From Rhodospirillaceae bacterium (GTDB lineage Bacteria > Pseudomonadota > Alphaproteobacteria > Micavibrionales > Micavibrionaceae), in assembly GCA_003452275.1 (NCBI GenBank), contig DMIT01000125.1:3577-14498 (forward strand): a stretch of DNA of 10,922 nucleotides. The letters run 5' to 3'. The translations under genes and the position numbers were made by a program. Positions 1 to 8,300 of this stretch are shown piece by piece; positions within the stretch are counted from its first letter, which is position 1, and the number at the start of each line of letters is the position of its first letter. The notes under the pieces were generated by a model. The model was not told the origin of the DNA. It searched no databases and worked only from the letters and a program-made list of their open reading frames with translations.

Positions 1-65
1 AGCACGAAAATCGACACCAGCGTTTAATGAAAGAGTACTCTAAATCAGTTGATCCAAGGTCATAA
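1..65 (+). other. Left-edge sequence, possible tail of an upstream gene
   Basis: All three plus-strand frames are closed early, with stops at 25-27, 41-43 and 63-65, so any plus-strand gene entering from the left ends here. The frame closing at 63-65 gives a hydrophilic 20-residue tail (ending KSVDPRS) and stops 6 bases before the hairpin at 72-94. That arrangement would suit a gene end followed by its terminator. The fragment is too short to identify, and nothing proves it is translated. Confidence 0.25.
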
Positions 66-71
66 ATGACA

Positions 72-94
72 GGGGTCGCCATAACGGCGACCCC
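72..94. terminator. 9-bp perfect hairpin, possible intrinsic terminator
   Basis: GGGGTCGCC (72-80) and GGCGACCCC (86-94) form a perfect GC-rich stem of 9 bp around a 5-base loop, ATAAC. On the plus strand it is followed by AGATACTCTTTCT, which is pyrimidine-rich but not a real T-run. On the minus strand the following bases are also not a T-run. It most likely ends transcription of whatever lies to the left and insulates the operon on the right. A role as a binding site or a Rho-assisted terminator cannot be excluded. Confidence 0.5.
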
Positions 95-387
95 AGATAC
101 TCTTTCTACACTTACGCCGTGTTACCGACTGGCAGATGAGTTAATTTCAGAATCTCACATAAAGCACTCTTGTGTCAAGCGTATAAGTACAAAAACGAAA
201 AAAAGTCAAGAGAATATTTTCATTTTGTTAACTATTTTGAAACAAATCACTTATCCATATATTGTATGAAATCTATAAAAAAGCAAGAGTCCACGCCCCA
301 AGAGGAATAATTAACTACCAGAAAACAACTTAAATGCATCAGTGCTCAATTATCAATACCCGCCTTCATCTGGGAAATGGCACACTT
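95..387. other. AT-rich non-coding stretch
   Basis: I see no supported gene here. The stretch between about 180 and 290 is clearly richer in A and T than the coding region to the right, with A-runs near 191-204 and 277-284. Short frames exist, but they lack family resemblance and overlap the hairpin or the tRNA fragment. A 14-codon frame at 266-310 (MKSIKKQ..., stop TAA) has nothing to support it. The stretch looks like intergenic or recombination-junction DNA carrying a possible promoter. Confidence 0.5.
237..265 (+). promoter_or_regulatory. Candidate sigma70-type promoter in the AT-rich stretch
   Basis: TTGAAA (237-242) is followed after 17 bases by TATTGT (260-265), five and four matches to the TTGACA and TATAAT consensus. 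The spacing is ideal and the surroundings are AT-rich. If used, it would read through the tRNA-like fragment into the transporter gene with a leader of more than 350 bases. Such matches arise easily by chance in AT-rich DNA. Confidence 0.25.
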
Positions 388-432
388 CTCCAAAACCGAG
401 GGTCGATGGTTCAAGCCCTACTTCCCCTGCCA
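388..432 (+). pseudogene. tRNA-Trp 3' fragment (attachment-site-like scar)
   Basis: The stretch starts with a tRNA-Trp anticodon loop, CTCCAAA (388-394, anticodon CCA). It continues through an ACCGAG 3' anticodon stem, a GGTCG variable region, a T-loop TTCAAGC, an acceptor 3' strand TTCCCCT, discriminator G and CCA (430-432). The 5' half is missing: the bases before 388 do not pair with the anticodon stem, and no AGGGGAA acceptor strand lies near 357. The T-stem (GATGG/CCTAC) pairs at only three of five positions, so it cannot be a working tRNA. Tyrosine-recombinase elements often integrate at the segment from the anticodon loop to the 3' end of a tRNA. I therefore read this as a decayed att duplicate. 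No integrase is visible in the window. Confidence 0.6.
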
Positions 433-636
433 GTTTCAGAGATATTTCATAAAAACTTCGTTGGGTTTCGTTGCGTGGGGAATAGTGCGCTTAAAAGGCG
501 TGGTTATCGGGCGTTTTCTGTGAATGGCTCTTGAAAATGTGTGATTCGGGATGTAACGTATGGGTTGTTTCGCCCTCCCGAAAGCACTTTATTCCTTCTG
601 TTCAAGCAGACCGTCAAAGCATTTAGCGTATTCACT
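433..636 (+). other. Upstream region of the two-partner operon
   Basis: This stretch lies between the tRNA-like scar and the transporter start. An in-frame GTG at 541 would lengthen the transporter by 32 residues, but it has no ribosome-binding site and would bury the signal peptide. A small inverted repeat, TTTCG (568-572) with CGAAA (579-583), is too short to call. Otherwise I see only a weak promoter candidate at 531-559. Confidence 0.4.
531..559 (+). promoter_or_regulatory. Weak promoter candidate for the tpsB-tpsA operon
   Basis: TTGAAA (531-536) and TAACGT (554-559) are separated by 17 bases. The -35 box matches five of six consensus bases, the -10 box only three. Transcription would begin near 566 and leave a leader of about 70 bases before the ATG at 637, which is a sensible distance. 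Alphaproteobacterial -10 boxes are often poor, so the site is plausible but unproven. Confidence 0.25.
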
Positions 637-2307
637 ATGAAAATTAGAATTCTTTTGGCGGCATTGGTCGTTTTCAGCAGCATTTCTGGCGCATCTGCCC
701 AGCCTGTCATCGACGCGAGTCGCGTGGAAGATCAATTGAATTTACCGCAGGCAACACCAGATATTGCCGCGCCCCCTGTACGCCCACCGCTCCCCAGCGC
801 CCCTGTTCCCCAAGGGGCGGAAACGGTTCGTTTCTTTTTGAAGGCCGTGACAATTGACGGAGCAAGGATTTATCCGCCATCCGTATGGGATGAATTGTTA
901 GCGGATATGAAGAATCGAGATGTTTCCGTGGCGGACCTTTACCGGCTGGCCGGACAGATTACCAACCGTTACCGCGCGGATGGATATGTGATGGCGCAGG
1001 CTTTTCTTCCACCCCAGACACTTAAAGACGGGGTCGCCAGAATCCTTGTTATCGAGCCCTTTATTGACGAAGTCAAAACAGAAGGTGCGGTTCCCCAAGG
1101 CTTTATCGTTCAAAAAACCCTTGCCCCGTGGTACCGGCATAAAATTCTAAATGTCGGAGATCTGGAAACGACTTTGCTGCGCATCAATGACTTGCCGGGG
1201 GTTCATGTGCAATCGGTCATTGAACCGCAACCCGGCCACCCTACACCCGGGGCCCTTGCCTTGCGCCTGATTTTTACGAAAACGCCGCCGCTGTCCGGAG
1301 AAGTAAGTTTTGATAATTTTGGATCAAAATATATCGGGCCGTTTCAGGGCGGCGCGCGGCTGACCATGGATAATCTTTTCGGGCATATGGCGGAGACGAC
1401 GCTGCAAATATTTACGCCGACCCAGATGCGGGAATTATTATATGGCAACATTACCCACCATATTCCAGCCTTATGGTCTGGATTCACCTTTGATCTGGCT
1501 GCGAATTACAGCCGCGTTGTGCCGGGATATACCCTGTCCGTGAACGATGTCAAAAGCCAGAGCCGGACATTTTCGGCAGGGGTGACCCAGTCGATCATCA
1601 GATCCCGCTCGACCAATCTGGCCGTATCGGCCAGCCTTGAATCCCGCGACAGCACCACAAAAACGCTGGGGACGAAACTGAGCGAAGACAAATTGACCGT
1701 CGCCATGGTTGAAACTGCTTATGAGACTGCCGATGGCTGGAGCGGGCTTAATGCAGCCAATATCAAGCTAAGGCAAGGCATGAATATAATGGGCGCGCGC
1801 AAGACCGGATCAGCGGGCCTATCGCGGCTGGAGGGGGAGAGCGATTTCACGTCCCTGCAATTTCAGGTATCCCGCCTGCAAAAAATCACGCAGGAATGGA
1901 GCCTCTACACAAATCTGCGCGGGCAATATGCGCCGCAACCGCTGCTATCTTCGGAAGAATTCGGATATGGCGGAAATCCCACAGGGCGCGCTTATAATGC
2001 TTCGGAAATCGTCGGAGACCGCGGTCTGGCGGGAACAATCGAAGCACGTTATGCCCTGACCGCCACTCCGCAACTGAATCTAAACCCCTATGCCTTTTAT
2101 GATATCGGAAAAGTATGGAATATCGATAAAATAGACGGGTCTGATTTTTCGGGAGCCTCAGCCGGATTCGGGATCAAAGGGGCTTTACGGAACGGCATTG
2201 CCTTTGATACTTATATCGCCCAACCTTTGACCCGCCGCATTGAGACGCCTCAATATGGTTCGGGACATTCTCCCGTCTTCAAATTTTCACTGGAATATCA
2301 TTTTTAA
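637..2307 (+). CDS. TpsB-family outer-membrane transporter (ShlB/FhaC/HecB type)
   Basis: This 556-residue protein should secrete the exoprotein encoded directly downstream, working in the outer membrane with periplasmic POTRA domains. The ATG at 637 is chosen because it opens a textbook signal peptide (MKIRILLAALVVFSS...GASA, cleavage after A21). The in-frame GTG at 541 would add 32 residues in front of it. A short helix-like segment (VEDQLNL, 30-36) and a Pro-rich linker (41-59) follow, then POTRA 1 (about 64-140, containing LKAVTIDG and YRADGYVMAQAFLPPQ) and POTRA 2 (about 141-216). The barrel spans about 217-556, starts at GEVSFDNFGS and ends in EYHF, with the C-terminal Phe typical of outer-membrane barrels. 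Length matches the family (about 550-590). The loop-6 motif, VRGY in FhaC, appears here as GRAY (450-453), followed by GDRG. No Shine-Dalgarno sequence is obvious. The family call is firm; the substrate is inferred from adjacency. Confidence 0.93.
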   Translation: MKIRILLAALVVFSSISGASAQPVIDASRVEDQLNLPQATPDIAAPPVRPPLPSAPVPQGAETVRFFLKAVTIDGARIYPPSVWDELLADMKNRDVSVADLYRLAGQITNRYRADGYVMAQAFLPPQTLKDGVARILVIEPFIDEVKTEGAVPQGFIVQKTLAPWYRHKILNVGDLETTLLRINDLPGVHVQSVIEPQPGHPTPGALALRLIFTKTPPLSGEVSFDNFGSKYIGPFQGGARLTMDNLFGHMAETTLQIFTPTQMRELLYGNITHHIPALWSGFTFDLAANYSRVVPGYTLSVNDVKSQSRTFSAGVTQSIIRSRSTNLAVSASLESRDSTTKTLGTKLSEDKLTVAMVETAYETADGWSGLNAANIKLRQGMNIMGARKTGSAGLSRLEGESDFTSLQFQVSRLQKITQEWSLYTNLRGQYAPQPLLSSEEFGYGGNPTGRAYNASEIVGDRGLAGTIEARYALTATPQLNLNPYAFYDIGKVWNIDKIDGSDFSGASAGFGIKGALRNGIAFDTYIAQPLTRRIETPQYGSGHSPVFKFSLEYHF

Positions 2308-2340
2308 TCAATCTTTAAGCTTGAAGGGGTACAATTTTTT

Positions 2341-2345
2341 AAGAG
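2341..2345 (+). promoter_or_regulatory. Ribosome-binding site deciding the exoprotein start
   Basis: AAGAG sits 6 bases before the ATG at 2352. An in-frame TAA at 2340-2342 closes the frame just upstream, so only the ATG at 2352 or the adjacent TTG at 2349 can be the start. The next in-frame ATG (residue 32) would cut into the signal peptide. The 44-base gap after the transporter stop contains no terminator, so the two genes are probably co-transcribed. Confidence 0.55.
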
Positions 2346-2351
2346 AATTTG

Positions 2352-5300
2352 ATGTATAGGACGCGCCAATCATCTTTACTCTCATCATTATGCGGAAGCA
2401 CTGCTCTCCGCTCGCCGCGCTATGTCTTGTTATCATCTCTTTCGATGGCTCTTATCAGCACTGCCGCCTTGGCCGGCCCCCAAGACGGGCAGGTCGCAGG
2501 GGGCGCAGCCAGCATTACAAGCGCCGGATCAACCACCACCATCAATCAAAGCAGCAACCGCGCAATTATTGATTGGCGCAGTTTTGATGTCGGTTCCAGC
2601 GAATTGGTTCAATTTAACCAACCATCCGACGCCGCCGTGACCCTGAACCGCGTACAGGCCGGTTCCCCTTCGCAAATCGATGGTCAGATCAAAGCCAACG
2701 GAAATGTCATTATCGTCAACCCGAATGGTGTTTTTTTCGGCAGCAATAGCCGTGTGGACGTCAATTCTCTGGTCGTGACATCCGCCGACATCGAAAACAA
2801 CGAATTTATGGCGGGGCGCGATAATTTTAATATAGCCGGATCCGCCGATGCCAAAATTGTCAATCAGGGTAAAATAACTGCCAAAGACGCCGGATTGGTC
2901 GGTTTGGTTGCCCCGCAGGTGGAAAATAGCGGCATCATTACCGCCAGACTGGGCAAAGTGCAGGCCGCATCAGGGGATAGATTTACACTGGATTTATACG
3001 GGGACGGACTGATTTCAGTCGCGGCCACCGGTGATTTGCAAAAACAACTGGTTCAGAATAGCGGATCAATATCCGCCGATGGCGGGCAGATTGTATTAAG
3101 CGCAGCAGAGGCCCGCAGCAATATTGACAATATGATCGTCAATACGGGCCATTTACAAACCAATAGTGTCGGCGTTAAAAACGGGGAAATTATCCTGTCA
3201 TCCGCCAAGGGGTCGGTTCAGAATACCGGAACGATTCATGCCAAAGGCAGTGCAACACAGCCAGGCGGGAAAATATCCGTTCATGCCCCCTTTACGGCAT
3301 TGGGCGGTGAGATCAATGCGGATGGTAGTACGGGCGGAACGATCACTGTTAATGCACATACTTTGTCCCTCGCCGATTCAATCAGTGCCAAGGGTCTGAG
3401 CGGAAAAGGCGGGGACATTTCCCTTGAAAGTGCCACGACATGGGAAACATCGACATCGCGTTTAAATGCCGACGGGATGACGCTGGGCGGGAATATCCGC
3501 CATATGGGCGGCGCACAAATCATCAGTTCCGGACAATATAGCGCCCAAGGGATCACCGGGTTGGGCGGAACCATCGATATCAGTGCCGCTTCGACAAAGT
3601 TTCTGAGTGCCAAACTGGATACCAGTGGACTGACAGGCGGTGGCACCATCCGGCTGGGGGGAGAATATCAGGGCGGAAATAATCTGCCGACCGATGAAAT
3701 CCCTAATGCCAACTATCTGGTGATGGATCGCGGGACAGAAATTCGCAGTCGCGCAACAGGCTCCGCCGGCAAAGGTGGCACTGCGATTCTATGGTCTGAT
3801 CTGGAAACGCTAGCTTTAGGAACCATCGACACGACCCCGGGAACGATCTCTGGCGATGGCGGATTTGTCGAAGTATCATCGGCGGGAACCCTTCAATATG
3901 ATGCAACCGTGACCACCGGACGCGGCGCGCGGGCGGGGCAGGTCTTGCTTGATCCCAAAAATATCGTGATTTCCGATTTTGCGTTGAATGCTACCGCCAT
4001 CATCATGGGATATGGATATTCCGGCGGCAATAACATCCAGACCAATCTGGATGTCAGTGATATTTTTGGATATTCCGTCTCGCTGGATGGGACACGGCTT
4101 GCCATCGGGGCCCCTTATGATGATGGTTTCGGCAATAGCCGCAGCAATTCGGGCGCGGTTTATCTTTATAATTTTGCGGATACCAATTTTAATGGCGGAA
4201 CACTCGAAGCCATTATGGGCGTTGGCTATACGGGTGGCAAAAACCTTGATCTGTCCACATCTCTCGATGCAAATGACCAGTTCGGATATAGCGTTTCATT
4301 GGACGGGAAACGTCTGGCGGTCAGTGCGAATACTGATGACGGGGCCAGTAACGCATTACCCGATTCCGGCGCGGTTTACCTGATTAATTTTTCGGATCTG
4401 TCCTTTAGCACGCCTACTCTGATGACAAAAATCGGCTATGGTTTCGCCAACAATAACAGTTTTCTGGGAACTTCAGATTCCTTCGGCAGCGGATTGTCAT
4501 TGAACGGCAACCGTCTGGCAGTCGGGGCCATGCTGGATGACGGTAACGCAAATACAAAGGCCGATAGCGGGGCCGTTTATTTATATAGTTTCGATGATGA
4601 CAATTTTACCAATCTGACCTTACAAAGCCGGATCGGATGGGGATATACAGGCGGTAAGAATTTCAATGTGACCAATCTGGATACAATTGACTATTTCGGG
4701 AATAATGTGGCCCTTGATGGCAATATGCTGGCGGTGGGTGCGCGACTGGATGACGGGTTTGGCAATAGCGTGACTGACGCGGGCGCGGTATATCTGTTTA
4801 CCTTTGCCGATGCCACTTTTTCCACCCCCACCCTGCAAGGCATTATAGGGAATGGATACACAGGCGGCAAAAACGTCAATTTATCGCAATTAGATGCCAG
4901 TGACCGTTTCGGGCAAGGAGTCGCTCTTGACAATCAACGCCTTGCTGTAGGCGCTATTCAAGATGATGGTTATTCATCTACGGGCACCGATACGGGGGCG
5001 GTATATCTGTTCACTATGTCGGATATGCTGTTTTCATCCGTCACGTTGCAAGGGATGGTTGGCTATAATTATAGCGGCAATAAGAATATCGATCTGGCAG
5101 GGAGAGGTATCGGTACAAGTGACAATTTCGGGTCATCCATTTCTCTTGACGGTCATAACATGGTGGTCGGGGCCCATAATGATGATGGATACCTGAATGC
5201 CACAGCGGATAGCGGAGCAGTCTATATGTTCAGCTTTACCGATGCGGCCTTTTCAGGTGGCAAACTTGAAGGAATGATCGGGGCTGGCTATACCGAAGGC

Positions 5301-8300
5301 AAGAATGTGAATGTAACCAGCCTCAGCGATACCGATGGCGGCAGTATCGGGACTGCCGTTTCTATTGATGGGCGCAAACTGGCCATCGGCGATATCCTGA
5401 ATGACGGGTTTAATTCCATTCGTATGAATTCGGGGGCCGTTTATCTCTATAGCTTTACCGATGATTCCTTCGGGGGCGGAGTTCTTCAGGCCATTATCGG
5501 GGACGGTTATGTCGGCGGCAAAAATTATTCGCAAGCCCTGCGGCCGGCTGATTATTTTGGAAGCGGCGTCTCACTGGATGGAAACCGGCTAGCAGTCGGG
5601 GCCTATGCCGATGACGGGGCCGCCGCGACCTTTCAGAACGGAGGAGCTGTCTATCTTTATCAGTTCGACGATGCGACTTTCTCGAATATCTCGCTGACGT
5701 CGCGCATAGGTGCTTCCTATACCGGCCCGAAAGATATCAATGCGATATCCTTTTTAAATTTCAGTGATTATTTCGGATATTCCGTCTCGCTGGACGGTAA
5801 CCGATTGGCAGTCGGAGCCTATGCTGATGATGGGGCCGGCAATCTATTAACCGATAGTGGTGCCGTATATCTGTTTACGTTCACCGACCTTAATTTTTCA
5901 GGGGGTCAATTGGCCGCCACCATAGGGCGAGGTTATACCGGCAGCAAAAATATTGATGTCGTCAATCTGGATGCCAGTGACTATTTCGGATATTCCGTAT
6001 CACTGGACGGTAACCGATTGGCAGTCGGAGCCTACGCCGATGATGGGTCAGGAAATCTGGTAGCCGATGCAGGGGCCGTTTATTTGTTCACCTTCACAGA
6101 CGCAGCCTTTAGTGGCGGCTCATTACAGTCTATCATCGGCAGCGGGTATAGCGGTGGCAAAAACGTCAATCAGGCTCTGGATACGCTTGATTATTTTGGA
6201 AATGCCGTTGCCCTTACCGGAAATACTTTGTTTGTCGGTGCGCGCGGGGATGACGGGGCGGCTAATGTCCTTACTAATCCAGGAGCCGTTTATCGGTATA
6301 GTTTCACCAATTCTGCTTTCGCAGGGGGTAGTCTGGCCTCTACCATCGGGGTGCGTTATACAGGCGCAAATGATATTGATCTGCGGGGTTATCTGGGATC
6401 AAGCGATACGTTTGGGAGATCCCTGTCCGTGGATGGACTCAATCTGGTCATTGGTTCTCCTTCCGATGATGGATACCAGAATGGTGCGCTGGATATCGGG
6501 GCCGTTTACCTGATGCATTTTACCGATCTGACTTATCAAACAGGGTCTATCGAAGGGATCATCGGACAGGACTATGGGCAAAGTGGACTACAAAAAAGTA
6601 TCGGGCTGCGTCAGGTCAAAGATGGCGATTATTTTGGAGGTTCCGTTTCGCTGGACGGAAACCGTCTGGCGGTCGGAGCCTATGGCGATGACGGATTCAA
6701 TGATGCGGTCACCGATTCAGGTGCCGTGTACCTGTTCAGCTTTACCGACAGTAATTTTAGCGGTGGCGTTCTGGAAGGAATTATCGGTTCGGGTTATACT
6801 GGCGGTAAAAATATCAATCTTTCTGCCTATCTGGAAACAACCGATTTCTTTGGCAGGTCTGTCTCGCTGGATGGGAATATGCTGGCCGTTGGCGCGCTGC
6901 AAGATGATGGGGCCGCCAATGCCCGTACCAATTCCGGCGCCGTTTACCTCTTTAATTTCACCGATTCTGTCTTTAGCGGTGGGACATTACAAGCGATTGC
7001 CGGATATAATTATACCGGCGGTAAAAATATCAATGTGGCGGTCGAGGCAAATGATCTGTTCGGAATGTCCGTCAGTCTGGATGCTAATCGTCTGGCGGTC
7101 GGCGCACGCGGTGATGACGGTTCGGCAAATGGCCGCACCGATTCAGGAGCGGTTTACCTGTATAGCTTCAGCGACTCTGCCTTTTCAGGCGGCACCTTGC
7201 GCAATATGATAGGATATAATTATGGCATCAACCTGGCACTGGATACGAGTGACCAGTTTGGGTCAGGTGTCAGCCTTGACGGAGATCGACTGGCGGTCAG
7301 CGCATGGAGTGATGACGGTGCGAGTAACGGGCTGACTGATTCCGGTGCGGTTTATCTCTATACATTTTCTACCCCTGCCACTTTTGCAGGGGCCACATTA
7401 CAGGGGCGTATCGGACAAGGATATACAGGTGGCAAGAATGTGAATATCGCTGCCCAGCTTGATACCAGCGACCAGTTCGGGAGCTCCATTTCTTTAGACG
7501 GAACACGTCTGGCAGTCGGGGCCTTGGGTAATGATGGTTATAATAATATGGCCGTGAATAGCGGCGGAGCCTATCTGTTTACCTTCAGCGATCTGGCCTT
7601 TAGCGGTGGATCACTGGCAGGACAAATCGGCTATCGCTATACCGGAGCCAAGGATATTAATCTTGAAACGCCTTTATTAAGCAGCGTCAACGATCAGGGC
7701 GGGTCTGTGTCACTAGATGGTCAGCGGCTTATCTATGGTAGTTATCTGGATGATTATAATATCAGTGACAGCGGGACTGTCACATTGATTAACTTCACGG
7801 ATAACGCATTTTCGGGCGGGGCCATTCAGGGGATCATCGGCAACGGGTTCAGTCGCGGGCTGGAAATCAGTCCCGAGCTACGTACCCTCGGAGATATTTA
7901 CGGCACGAGCGTCTCCCTCAAAGACAACAGGATCGCCATCGGGGTCATTGGAGATGATGGATTTAATAATATCCGTACGGATACGGGGGCTGTTTATCTT
8001 TACACCGCCACCGGCGGGAATTTCAGCCAACTGGTTCTCGAGGGGATCATCGGACGCGGCTACACCGGCGGTAAAAACATCAATCTCGACTATTTATTGG
8101 ATGTATACGACCAATTCGGTTCCGCAGTTTCCTTAAGCGGAAATCGTCTGGCGGTCGGGGCCTTTGGCGATGACGGGGCCGATAATAACTGTGGGAATTG
8201 CGGGGCCGTCTATCTGTTCAATTTTTCGGATGCGGCTTTCAACGGCGGTACGCTGACCAGTAGAATCGGCTATAATTACAGCGGCGGCAAAAACCTCTCT

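Noticed and set aside
66..269. A 67-residue plus-strand frame with an AAGG at 56-59 as a possible ribosome-binding site
   Set aside because: It runs straight through the 9-bp hairpin, has no recognisable family features and follows AT-rich non-coding composition. A start signal alone is not enough to call it.
358..432. An intact functional tRNA-Trp gene
   Set aside because: The anticodon stem does not pair (CACTT against ACCGA), two of five T-stem pairs fail and no 5' acceptor strand is present.
334..534. A 66-residue plus-strand frame over the tRNA-like fragment
   Set aside because: Its middle is the tRNA-Trp 3' sequence and it has no ribosome-binding site or family resemblance.
2311..2330. 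The near-palindrome CTTTAAGCTTGAAG between the two genes as a terminator or attenuator
   Set aside because: It has two mismatched positions and no room for a loop, so no stable hairpin is expected.
2390..2640. Two short overlapping plus-strand frames at the start of the exoprotein
   Set aside because: They are out-of-frame shadows of the TpsA signal peptide and TPS domain; Arg- and Pro-rich translations are typical of such shadows.
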